Below are positions 45,293 to 56,304 of a stretch of DNA of 64,000 nt, piece by piece (position 1 is the first letter of the stretch; the number at the start of each line of letters is the position of its first letter). A program made the position numbers and the translations under genes. The notes under the pieces are model-generated. The model was not told the origin of the DNA, did not search any database, and saw only the letters and a program-made list of their open reading frames with translations. Source of the DNA: Helichrysum umbraculigerum (taxonomy: Eukaryota; Streptophyta; Magnoliopsida; Asterales; Asteraceae); contig CATIUR010000004.1 in the NCBI GenBank assembly GCA_949592205.1, forward strand, positions 97,300,337 through 97,364,336, in the 5' to 3' direction.

Positions 45293-47431
45293 ATGCCTGC
45301 CCTAGCGCTTTCCGTTGATTCCGCCATGGCCGCACTTTCTCTTCCAGCGCCGGAGGTATTCGCCGGTGTACTTCCGTCGGCCAACGCCGTCGCCTCCGAC
45401 GCTCATTGGTCGCCGGATCATTCTAACCAGCTGTATAACGTCGACGGATGGGGAGCGCCGTACTTTTCAGTTAATTCCTCCGGTAACGTCACCGTCCGGC
45501 CACACGGTGACCGTACAATGGACCACCAGGAGATAGATCTCTTAAAGGTTGTGAAAAAGGCTTCTGATTCGAAATCCACCGGCGGTTTAGACCTCCGGCT
45601 GCCGCTCATCGTCCGGTTCCCGGACGTTTTGAAAGACCGACTAGAATGCCTTCAAGCGGCGTTTAATTACGCCGTTAAATCTCAAGGTTACAATTCTCAT
45701 TATCAAGGTGTGTATCCGGTTAAATGCAATCAGGACCGTTTCGTTGTTGAGGATATTGTGAAATTTGGATCCGAATTTAGGTTCGGGTTGGAAGCTGGAT
45801 CCAAACCGGAGCTCCTTCTAGCTATGAGCTCTCTCTGCAAAGGTAGTTCCGAATCGCTTCTAATTTGTAACGGTTTTAAAGATGCTGAATATATTTCGTT
45901 AGCTTTAATTGCACGAAAACTTTCGTTAAATACCGTAATTGTTCTTGAACAAGAAGAAGAATTAGATGCTGTGATCGATATAAGTATTAAGTTAGGTGTT
46001 CGCCCGGTGGTTGGCGTACGTGCTAAACTCCGGACGAAACATTCCGGTCATTTCGGATCAACTTCAGGCGAAAAAGGGAAATTCGGTCTCACAACAACAC
46101 AAATTCTGCGTGTTGTGAAGAAGCTTGAACAATGTGGTATGATAGATTGCTTTCAGTTGTTGCATTTCCATATTGGATCCCAGATCCCTACTACAGCCTT
46201 GCTGGCTGATGGTGTTGGTGAAGCTGCACAGATTTATTGTGAGTTAGTTCGATTAGGTGCTTCAATGAAAGTTATTGATATAGGTGGTGGGCTTGGGATT
46301 GATTACGATGGTTCAAAATCGACTAATTCTGATATTTCTGTTGGTTATGGATTGGAAGAGTATGCAATGGCGGTTGTTCAGGCGGTGAAGTTTGTTTGTG
46401 ATAGGAATTCTGTGAAGCATCCTGTGATTTGTAGCGAAAGTGGGCGAGCTATTGTGTCACATCATTCTATTCTGATATTTGAAGCGGTTTCTTCCAGCAA
46501 GTATACAGTTCCAGCCATGTCATCTTTTGATGTCCAGCATTTTGTTGAGCGCCTCCCTGAGGACGCTCGTTCGGATTACCATAACGTGTTGCAGTCTGCT
46601 GTTAGAGGCGATTATGAAGCTTGTTTGGTTTATGCTGATCAAATGAAGCAGAAATGTGTTGAGAAGTTTAAAGATGGATCGTTGGATATTGAACAGTTGG
46701 CTGCTACTGATGGGTTGTGTGATTTAGTTGCTAAGGAAATTGGGGTAGCTAATTCTGTTAGCACGTATCATGTTAATCTCTCGGTTTTCACATCGGTTCC
46801 TGATTTCTGGGGTATTGAACAGTTGTTTCCTATCTTACCAATTCATCGCCTTGACGAGTGTCCAACAAAAAGGGGGATTTTGTCTGATCTGACTTGTGAT
46901 AGTGATGGAAAGATTGACAAGTTTATAGGAGGTGAATCGAGCTTACCACTCCATGAATTAGAGGGTGAAAATGGGATGAAATACTATTTAGGGATGTTCT
47001 TGGGAGGGGCTTATCAGGAAGCTCTTGGGGGTGTTCACAATCTGTTTGGTGGTCCTAGTGTGGTCCGTGTGTCTCAGAGTGACGGTCCATTTGGGTTTGC
47101 AGTTACCAGAGCTGTGCCGGGTCCATCGTGCAGTGATGTTCTCCGTTTGATGCACCATGAACCCGAAATTATGTTTGAGTCACTTAAGCACAGGATTGAA
47201 GAGTACGTTCATGAAGAGGGTGATTTGGGTGGAGATATGATTGCCGGTGGAATTGCTCAGTCTTTCCATAACATGCCGTATCTGAGTGTAGGAGCTTCAT
47301 GCTGCCTGACTGCTGTTGCTGCTGCTAATGGGAATAATGGGTACTATTACTGTTCTGATGAGGATTTCAACGTCGGAGGAGCTGATGCAGTTTCCGGTGA
47401 CGATGAACGGTGGTCTTATGTTTGTGCTTGA
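45293..47431 (+). CDS. ADC: Arginine decarboxylase, plant biosynthetic type, intronless (712 aa)
   Basis: Pyridoxal-phosphate enzyme that converts arginine to agmatine and CO2, the first step of the plant agmatine route to putrescine, spermidine and spermine. The sequence shows the family order: PLP lysine K144 in YPVKCNQ, HIGSQ at 293-297, the glycine-rich phosphate-binding loop GGGLGIDYDG at 331-340, ESGRAIVSHH at 382-391, and the catalytic cysteine region CDSDGKID at 535-542. Full length and a single exon, as is usual for plant ADC. The start MPALA is the conserved N-terminus of plant ADCs; the next ATG (M12) has a better initiation context but is less likely. Product expected in plastid or cytosol. 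No lesion is seen. Confidence 0.97.
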   Translation: MPALALSVDSAMAALSLPAPEVFAGVLPSANAVASDAHWSPDHSNQLYNVDGWGAPYFSVNSSGNVTVRPHGDRTMDHQEIDLLKVVKKASDSKSTGGLDLRLPLIVRFPDVLKDRLECLQAAFNYAVKSQGYNSHYQGVYPVKCNQDRFVVEDIVKFGSEFRFGLEAGSKPELLLAMSSLCKGSSESLLICNGFKDAEYISLALIARKLSLNTVIVLEQEEELDAVIDISIKLGVRPVVGVRAKLRTKHSGHFGSTSGEKGKFGLTTTQILRVVKKLEQCGMIDCFQLLHFHIGSQIPTTALLADGVGEAAQIYCELVRLGASMKVIDIGGGLGIDYDGSKSTNSDISVGYGLEEYAMAVVQAVKFVCDRNSVKHPVICSESGRAIVSHHSILIFEAVSSSKYTVPAMSSFDVQHFVERLPEDARSDYHNVLQSAVRGDYEACLVYADQMKQKCVEKFKDGSLDIEQLAATDGLCDLVAKEIGVANSVSTYHVNLSVFTSVPDFWGIEQLFPILPIHRLDECPTKRGILSDLTCDSDGKIDKFIGGESSLPLHELEGENGMKYYLGMFLGGAYQEALGGVHNLFGGPSVVRVSQSDGPFGFAVTRAVPGPSCSDVLRLMHHEPEIMFESLKHRIEEYVHEEGDLGGDMIAGGIAQSFHNMPYLSVGASCCLTAVAAANGNNGYYYCSDEDFNVGGADAVSGDDERWSYVCA

Positions 47432-48310
47432 GAAACGGAAGGGATGTTCTGGTTTGGTTGTGTCACTGAGGTTGTTCTGATCTGCAAACATCACTTTGTT
47501 TATGTTTTTTTAGTTTAAGTAGTTGTCTTTTAATTTTGTTCTGCTCTCTTTTTTCCTATGAACAAGATTGAAAGAGAGCTTTTTATCTTTTTTTTGATAA
47601 ATTTATGAAGATCTAGCTTGGGGATTATTATGCACATCCGAATCTCCTGTCATGTACATTCGGTGTTCATCCCCATCTCTTTCTTCATATTGTAGTTCAT
47701 TCTCTATGATAATAGAAGTTCTTCATTGGATCTTATTGATTCAAAATCTGTGATCTTGCTCTTACGGTTTTTTTTTTTTTTTTTTTTTTTGTAGTCGTAG
47801 TTGCATGTTTTTGAATCACATCCAACCGGATTCTTATAAATTCTTTGCTTGCAGAGTTATATTGTATAAAGTTATAGAGTTTCACTTAAATTTTATGCTA
47901 CTGCTTTTTTAGCGGGGTCAGGCTTTTACGTTTGATTCGTCTGAAAGAAGTTACCTTGTGTTCACCACTCTAATATGATGAAAGGTATGTTTGCTTGTAC
48001 TTATCGTTAGCATAATCTTCATCTTTTAGTTGTGATCTCGTTCAAGGATTTGAATCTTTTGCTTCTAATTTACCTTCTTATCTTTATATGCAATGGGTAC
48101 CATGTGCACGTAAGCCGTTTTGTTGTAAGAAGATACACGAAAAAGCGACCTCTGATTCCCATGTCCAATTTCCATACATGTAGCTGTCATCACTTATGTG
48201 TCGTGTATCTTTTGTCCATGATCTTTAGCTAAAGTTAAATTGTTGGAGAACTATAATCTTTTTTGGTGGCAAGTTGTGAACAAATGGTAGACCTATCACC
48301 TATGTACCCA
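47432..48310 (+). other. 3' flank of the arginine decarboxylase gene
   Basis: The transcript end is probably within the first 300-350 bp after the stop, where T-rich and AATAGA-like signals occur (near 47580-47715). A poly-T run lies at 47769-47790. No gene recognised afterwards. Confidence 0.5.
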
Positions 48311-48311
48311 A

Positions 48312-48561
48312 ATATGTCACTATCTGTTACTATAACATTTTCAGACTAATATGCATGTTAGAGTCAAAATTTAGTACTTTCTCTAAGGAATGACTAAGAT
48401 TAGCGAAAACGCGTTGATTTTGTGTTTGGGATGCAAATATGTCACTATCTATTACTATACCATTTTCAAACTAATATGCATGTTAGATCCAAAATTTAGT
48501 ACTTTTTTTAAGGAATGAGTAAAAGATTAGCGAAAACGCGTTGATTTTGTGTTTGGGATGC
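48312..48561. repeat. Direct tandem duplication of about 125 bp
   Basis: 48312-48432 is repeated at 48437-48561 with minor changes; both contain TATGTCACTATCT and GCGAAAACGCGTTGATTTTG. Confidence 0.85.
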
Positions 48562-49203
48562 TCCAACCGCTACATGATCGTGACCCATGAATCATTTGGT
48601 CCACAACTCTTATCCCTCTTCCTTTTACGATTTTAGTCGTCCCATATTGGATATTCCTATCCTGTGTTTATCGTCTAGGATGCGCGTAAATCAGTTTGTG
48701 AGCCACAAGAATGTGGTCCTATCTATGTGACAGAATTAGTATTCTTTTTTGGTGGGTGTAACTTTTTAGCCTTTAGAATATTGTTGTTTTGGATTTGGTT
48801 ATGATGATGGCTTCTAGGTTTTGAGAATATTTTGAACATTCTTTGTTAAAAGCATAGGGCCAAACAAATCTAGCAGGAAATTGGGTGTGTATTTGCTAAA
48901 CAACAAACATGGAAACAACTTGCATATGGACCTTTGATGCTTTGAAAAACCAAATTCAAATAAAGTTGGCTACATAGATATGTACTCAATGCATTAAGGC
49001 GTGTACCTTATGAATGGTTAGATCCGGAACAATCGTGGTTAAGTGCGGTTAAGTTACTCGGACCCTTGTGATCAGGTGGGTGTTTGATGTAAAGTTACTC
49101 GGACCCTTGTGATCAGGTGGGTGTTTGATGTATTGTCTTTACCTTTTGGCTATTGGGTTGAATTTTTAGATTGTACTGTACAAGTCATTGATGCATGAGC
49201 ATA
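48562..49203. other. Intergenic with a 39-bp tandem repeat
   Basis: No gene recognised. A unit with TACTCGGACCCTTGTGATCA occurs twice in a row at about 49052-49130. Confidence 0.6.
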
Positions 49204-49213
49204 TTTGTTTGAA

Positions 49214-50021
49214 GAAAAAAGATCATGAGAGTATAAGGATTTTGAAAAGAATGGAAGTACCAATGGAAAGGTGTCATGTGTACAAAGAGAATACCCACAT
49301 GTTAAAAACCCATTTACCCTCTAACTTAAATATCTCACAAACGACAAATCGAAAAATTATGAAAATTGCATCAATAGATTCAGCGTTTGATCCTCTTCGA
49401 TTTGCCGTCCATCAAGACATACTTTCGATAAAAAAAAATTTCACCTTTTTTTAGTGAGTTTTATTAATTATTAACACATGTGTTATTAAATACTTGAACA
49501 TTTAATTTAAGATTGAGTGGTTAGGGTTTAGTATATTTGATGGTTTAGGTTTATAAGGGTTTAGGGTTTAGTAAAATTTAGGGTTTAGCAAGGGTTCAAG
49601 GTTTAGGGTTTAGAAAAATTTAGGGTTTAGCGTTTTGTAAAGCGTTTAGGGTTTAGGGTTTGAGGTTTGGGGTTTCGGGGAGAAACCCCAATCCTCAAAC
49701 CCTAAACCCTAAACCTTAACCCCTAAACCCCAAACCCTAAACCCTAAACGCAACACTTTAACACACGTGTTATTAAAATGTGAAACCCACCAAAAAAACG
49801 TGGAAAAAAGAACTCGTCGAAAGTATGCCTTGAGGGACGGCAAATCGAAGAAGAGAATACGACTAATCTAATGGTGCAATTTTCATAATTTTTCGATTCG
49901 TCGTTTGTGAGATAATTGGTGTTGGGGGTAAATGGGTATTGTATTCTCTTTGTACAAATGTCACCCTCCCATTGGTACTTTCATACTTTCCATAATTCAT
50001 GTACTCTCATGATCCCTTCTC
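49214..50021. mobile_element. Foldback (Mutator-like) element with telomere-like centre, copy 2
   Basis: Long inverted arms (about 49214-49500 and 49745-50021) enclose TTTAGGG-like repeats that switch to CCCTAAA near 49685. Ends read GAAAAAAGATCATGAGAGT and, inverted, GAGAAGGGATCATGAGAGT. A 10-bp direct repeat TTTGTTTGAA flanks it (49204-49213, 50022-50031), compatible with the 9-10 bp duplication made by Mutator-like transposases. No transposase is encoded. Confidence 0.8.
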
Positions 50022-50031
50022 TTTGTTTGAA

Positions 50032-50493
50032 ACCTCATTTTTAGTGATGAGGATTTTGACAGCCCATGGGTCAGTTGCCAGATTTGGGTTGTAGGATTCT
50101 GATTCTTAACATGTAGATAGATAAGATGGAATATGGCAATGCTTGCCCTGTGGCTGTGACCATTTTATGATTGAGTGCTAAAAAGGTGATTATAGAGGCT
50201 GTGTGGGATCGTTCTATTTATAAACGTTTATATGCTTAAAATATAAGTTTGATCGTAATTATTATTTTTATCATTGGATATGCTTCTCACTTTTAAAAAT
50301 AAAAATTAGTAGATCAACTTTTTTTTCTTCTTCTAGATTTGAAGTAAAAAATGATTTGTTGATTTCTTGCAATCTGTTAGCAATTTGAAAACGACACCTT
50401 TTGAAAAAGGTCAAATTTAGTATTTATATAAAAATTAAAAACGTGTGACAAAGTTGGTTGCCAATTTAATGATTTTGAAGAAGAACAAAAGTT
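50032..50493. other. Intergenic, nothing recognised
   Basis: AT-rich; no frame or repeat worth annotating. Confidence 0.45.
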
Positions 50494-50831
50494 TAGGGTG
50501 CGTTTAGTTACAAAAAAACTCATCACTTTTTCAGAAAAATTCTATAAGAAAATTAGAAAACGTGTTCAAATTTGAGTTTTCTAAAAAACTTTTCTAAGAA
50601 AAGGAAAATCCTTGTTTTCCTTTTTATAACTACAAAGTTGAAAATTACTTTTGATGATTTACTAAGTTTTCCATCTCTACTACTCCTTAGAAAAGGAAAA
50701 CTTCAACCCTTGCAACTAAACAGGTTTTCAGGATTTTTCATGTTTTTCTAGAGAAGTAAAACACTTCTCATTCTCTAGAGAAATGGAAAAATAAAAATAG
50801 AAAAAAATTTCTGTAACTAAACGCGCCGTTA
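50494..50831. mobile_element. MITE with TIR GGGTGCGTTTAGTTACA
   Basis: Left end AGGGTGCGTTTAGTTACA and right end TGTAACTAAACGCGCCGTTA are inverted copies about 340 bp apart, hAT-like in style. The interior is A/T-rich and partly palindromic. Confidence 0.65.
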
Positions 50832-53116
50832 GCTCTTACACTTCAAAAAAGCAGTCAAGTTATATGATTGGAATATTGGATACAACAAACTTTACAAAGT
50901 ATACATTCTAAACGTTTTACTATAATCAGTGGCTAGGGAAAGAGGATACGTCGGTTTTTATTTATCAAGTAATCTATTAACGGTCATTAAAAGGAAATGA
51001 TAAATCCAAAAAATAAATTATCAAAGTTTTGTCAAGAACTTTGATGAAAATATTATCACCCAACATTAAAACTGCCGACTAAAGAATTAAACAATCTCAT
51101 ATAAAAACATTGTCACCTACTAAATACTCCATCCATTTAAAATTTATTGTCCACAAACAAAAAATACGCAGTTTAAGAATACATAATTGTTACACTGTAT
51201 TTTTGTATAGAATGACAGTTTTACCCCTTCCTTTTACCTACACTTTTTATGCCATACATATAAAGTATTTGTAATATAAAAAATTTAGTTAATAATACCA
51301 TTTACTTTTTGAAATTGAACAATTAATTTGCAACGTATGAAACATGACTATACACATGGGAGAGGGGAAGGGGGCAAGAGACTATTTAAACAAATCATAG
51401 TTACGGTATGTTTACTTGAAATGTTATCCACAATTACTGTTTATGATTCAAGATTTGTACACTAGCCAACTAAACATTAGCCCATTAGATCACCAAAGAG
51501 ACAAATACACTATTAATATTTTAATATTTAACATTAATACAAATTGAATGAATGATTGATTTAGTAGTATTCTTTATAGATTTAATCACGACAAAAAAAG
51601 ACATGTTTCCAACTGACCGGGTCACGGGATGTTTCAGATAATTATTTTACTATTATGTTTATTTACAATAATTATAACTAGTTTAGGACCCGCGAAATTC
51701 GCGGAATCGTCAATGAAAAATACTTAAGTAATCCATTAACGTATAATTGTTATTATTATCTTGAGTTTTATATATTATATATACAATATTTTTTATATAT
51801 AAAATAAGATAATGTATATATTAACGGGTGAACCTTATACCATACGCTATTATATTTGAATTTTCATGAGTATTAGATTTTAATTTTGTATGATATGAAA
51901 ACATAAAATTGTTCGTTACGTTGAACGTACCGAAACTTTGAATTAGTTAATTAAAAAGTTAAATTGTTAGCTTTAAGATTTAAAATCTTGAATATACTAT
52001 CGTTTATGGTATCTTGGTTTCGTTTTTTTTGTCGTGTTTTAAATATGCGTCGTATATTCAATAATTAAATTTTTTTAATTTGACCAAAGTTACATACATT
52101 GGGATAACCGAAACTCACGAATAAATATGAAAAACCGATAGGTAATAATAATTGGGTACCCAGCGGGTATTGGGTTAGGTATGGGTACGAATATTCTAAA
52201 CGTGTATGGATACAGATACACTAAAACCCGGCGGAACCAGACCCATTGACATCCATAATGTAAGCATTGTAAATTAGAAACTGATAAAAGAATTAAAAAA
52301 GACAGTGGTATGGGTACAGATACATTAAAACCCGCCGGAACCCGACCCGTTGGCATCCATAATTCAAGAATTGTAAATTGAAAATTCATAAAAGAATTCA
52401 AAAAAGGCGTTCGTATAAGAATTTAAATAACTGGGCGATGGAATGAAGTTATGAATTTTTTGGAATTGAAAATAACTTATTGGGGCTTTTTCAAAAAAGA
52501 AAATAAAATAAAGAAGATTGTAGGAGGAGTTTGAATTACGAAACAAATAATTAAATATTTATTGAATTAAAATTTCCATAAAATATTTGGAGGATTTTAT
52601 ACAATTAAAGAAAAAATAGAGGATTTATATTGTAAATATTGAAGGGTCTATATTTTAAATATAGAAGAGTATATTATTAAATTAAAATTTTCATAAAATA
52701 TTTGAAGGATTATATACAATTAAAGAAAAAATAGAGGATTTATATTATTAATATTAAAGGGTCTATATTGTAAATATAGAAGGGTATATTAGTCTTTTAG
52801 TCATCTAAAAATGGGATTAATGATGTCATTAAATAAATGAATGATTAGATCTTAATTGTTGATTTTCATCTAATGACTATTATTCTATCAAGATTTTTCT
52901 TTTAATATATAAGATAGATAGATTGTTTCCTCATAATCATAGTACTAAACATTATCCAAATCACACCAAATTATATTGACTAGTGATGAAGTTGAGACTA
53001 AAGAAAAACAGTACACAGTTGTTGACTATTTACCTCACGAGATGTGACCATATATATATATAGGAAAAGGAAAAGAAAAAAAAAAAAAAAGAGTCAGAGA
53101 CAAAGAGATTACTTGT
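50832..53116. other. AT-rich intergenic region with local tandem repeats
   Basis: No gene. Direct repeats: a unit with GGTACAGATACATTAAAACCC-like sequence occurs at about 52205-52262 and 52313-52372; a roughly 120-bp unit repeats at 52550-52670 and 52675-52795 (TAGAGGATTTATATT...GGGTCTATATT). A short palindrome CCGCGAAATTCGCGG lies at 51691-51705 in a context seen at ends of some plant Helitron-like repeats; not enough to call one. Confidence 0.6.
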
Positions 53117-53348
53117 ATCGGGTGTGTTTGTTTGGAGGGGTTTGAGAAGTGGAAATGGGAATGGGTTTGAGATTGATACCCACTCATAATGTTTGGTCGC
53201 TAGCTTAGTAATCAAAAAATGAGAATCAAACCCACAGATCCATACCTATCATATGTGGTGTATTTTCTTGTTCAATCTCATTCCAATACCAACTATTTAT
53301 TAATCTCATACCCACAGTGATTCCTAATTTTAAACCAAACGTACCCTA
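53117..53348. mobile_element. hAT-like MITE, about 230 bp
   Basis: Ends GGGTGTGTTTGTTTGG and CCAAACGTACCC are inverted copies. The interior has no coding potential. Confidence 0.5.
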
Positions 53349-54071
53349 AGTAATGATTGGTTTCGCCAAAGGGTGAAAAATATAGCCCCTAAAGCAAGAC
53401 CTTACAACACTTTCTGACCCAAATCAATAATATCAATTTATTTGTAATAAAGATAACATGAAAGTTTTGCATGGAAATTGCCAAAAAGAAAAATGATGCA
53501 AGTTGGAGAAAAGAAATCTATTGGATGATGCAGGAAAGTTTTCATCAACACTCATACAAATCAAACACATTCATTAAAAGAGCTAGTATCCATGTCTAAT
53601 TGTCATGGCTGACAACAAGCCATACATAAACACTTGCTTCTCGAGTCACCTAGCAACAAATAACAAAATACAACATTAACGAACTAAACAAAAGATAAAA
53701 CTTTCTATGGAGAAAGTAATTTGTAAACAAAAACTTGAATCAACGACATTTAGACACTAAAGTTGCAAGGAAAAGAAAAAGATTTTGCTTTAGGACCAGA
53801 CATTATAATGAATATTTTGGTAACTATCGAGGGTCAAACGGAGTAACAGCCTAAGGCTAAGAGGCAAATGCATGGAAACCTAAACGTTTAATAATGGAGA
53901 TTGGCTAAGAACCAGTACTAACACAGAACATTTGGATGTAAGACGTGTAGAGCGATGTTTTGTGTAACGTATCATAAACATTTTGCATTTGGAGATGAAG
54001 ATTATACATGGCATGATGATCAGTTTATAGCTAACCTTGATTTATTGCCATGGAGCCCATATTACTTTCAA
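53349..54071 (-). other. 3' flank of the NDUFB9-type gene
   Basis: Contains the likely 3' untranslated region, with no other gene. The short frame at 53955-54167 overlaps the last exon on the wrong strand. Confidence 0.5.
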
Positions 54072-56271
54072 TTAATGATCCTCTCGACCATAATCGTAAA
54101 CTATCTCAATCTGCAAAAACCACAAAATGAAGAGCGCTTAAGCACAATGGCATGTACATGGTTATAATTTAGAACTTGGCATGCGAATTTTCCAAATGGT
54201 AGTGAAAACAAGCTATTATAACATCCTAGCAACAACTGTGGATGTAGCAATGTTGAGTTGTGTATATACCACTTTTTACATTTTTAAAACTAGCATTATG
54301 TGCTCCAAGTGATTGTAGTAACAGTAATAAACTATAATATCTAGACCACATGTTGAAGATTATAAGAATACAGTTAGCATATATCGTGTTGAGATCAGTG
54401 AAGCAAGTTCTGAAGGTTTTAAAACAGAAAAGGAGGGTTCTTATGCTTTTCAACTGAAACCGTAAAGAGAACTGAATGAACCAATAGCTGTTCTATATCC
54501 TTCGGTTAAACAGATGAAATCCATAACCTGCTTAATACATGTACTTTTCTTTGTCATCTAAATTAGTCGAAAGAAGTTTGTAATATTCACACATTTGACA
54601 AGTCAGAAGGGGTGTTTGGGCTACAAAATTCTTTTGGAAGAATGGGATTATCAATGAAGTTAAAATGTGACTGAATGAAGATGGAATGGAATGTGGTTAA
54701 CTTGATGTAGTAGGCATGTACATGACGGGAGTGCAATTCAATCCTGCACATGACAAGCAGATATAATCCAATAAAAAATATACAGTGATTTTGCACAAGA
54801 CATGCCAGGTGCCAACGAGATTTAAGTAACGGAGAGAACTGGTATTTAAACAAGAAATTTACATGCCAGGTAAAATATCTGATAGAAGAAGCACTGTAAT
54901 GGCCAAACAGAAAATTTTGTTTAACTGGCTATTAGTCAAAGTGGGTTCAACAAACGAAAACCAAGCGTTCGCGCATTGGTCTTTTGGTAATAAACCTTTT
55001 TGCCATGTAAGAAGGCTAAACTTTGGAGATAGGCAGACAGGAAAAAGCAAGACAAACATAAAGCTTGTCAATAACAAACTTTAAGCATCATAAAATAAAA
55101 GCTTCTTATACAATTTTCCACATAGAAGATAGTTCTAGGGCCATGAAAGCGATTAAATTATATAAGTTTTGAACTACCCTACGACATGGTACATGAAGGG
55201 AACCATGCAGCACCTTAATTATCAGTTAAAAATTATAATCATCATGAAATCAAACATTGAAGCCAAACTGAAGCCAAGCTTTTACAGCATCACGAAAAAT
55301 TAGGGTTAACTGAAGGCTTAAGCTTTATGTAAACTAGATTCACTAAAGCATTTACAAAGTCATTATTACCCAAGATCAGAGGTTTATACGCGTATGGGAT
55401 CATGAGATCTTTATACTAGTCTAATAATGAAAGAAGTAGAAGATTACCCCAGATGGTGGTGTAGGATTGCGAGTAAACTTGCTGCCACCAGGAGCCCATG
55501 GAACTGCTCATTGCAGTAAACATTCTTAGATAGTCAAGTAGTGAACAAAAAGAAAAGCACAAATAATTCATCATCTCGATAGAGAGAGTATACAAATGTA
55601 GGCAATTATGTTATGTAAGATATCAACCAAAAACTGGCTGTCTAAAACCTTGCTATTATATGCAAAAATGGGAGTTGTACCCTTCCGGAGTTCCGGAAAT
55701 GCACAAAATGGGCACTGGACCTTGTATGATCTTTTACTTGCTATGATGGTTTACCAAATACTATTCCATATATATTATTTCCTGTGATATCCTTTTTTAT
55801 TTGCATTACACTGCAACTTACCAATGTAAGGATCAGGGTGCCTCCACTTATTGTACTGTGCCTCACCATCAGCAATCATTCTATCAATGGTATCTATATC
55901 TTCCTGGACACACCAACATAAAACAATGCATATCAGATTCAAGTATTCAACAAAGAGTATAACGCAAAGATGCATGACTGTTTAATCAGCCTAGTACTTC
56001 GGCCAGCTCAATTTAAAAGTTCTCATTGTAAAACCCAGGCATCTATAAAGTAAGTTCCAAAGCAAACTATGTGATTCACTCACTGCTTACTACCTAGGCA
56101 TGTATAAATTAGACTCCGATGTTGACATTGAATCATTGATAGAGCAAAAAATGCGGAGTCTTTCACCAAAAGTAATGAAGGTCAAATGTGTAGGTAAAAC
56201 AGTAAGATCAGTCAGAAAAAGAATTCAACTCCTGGCATAACCAAAAAAAAAAAGAATGGACAAATCTTGTT

Positions 56272-56304
<33 letters not shown>

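Noticed and set aside
51660..52920. Helitron
   Set aside because: A short CG-rich palindrome and a GATAGATAGATTG tail are suggestive, but no CTRR end with hairpin or conserved 5' TC end could be fixed.
54859..55084. Frames on both strands in intron 4 of the complex I gene
   Set aside because: They overlap each other, have no domain and lie wholly inside an intron with good splice sites.
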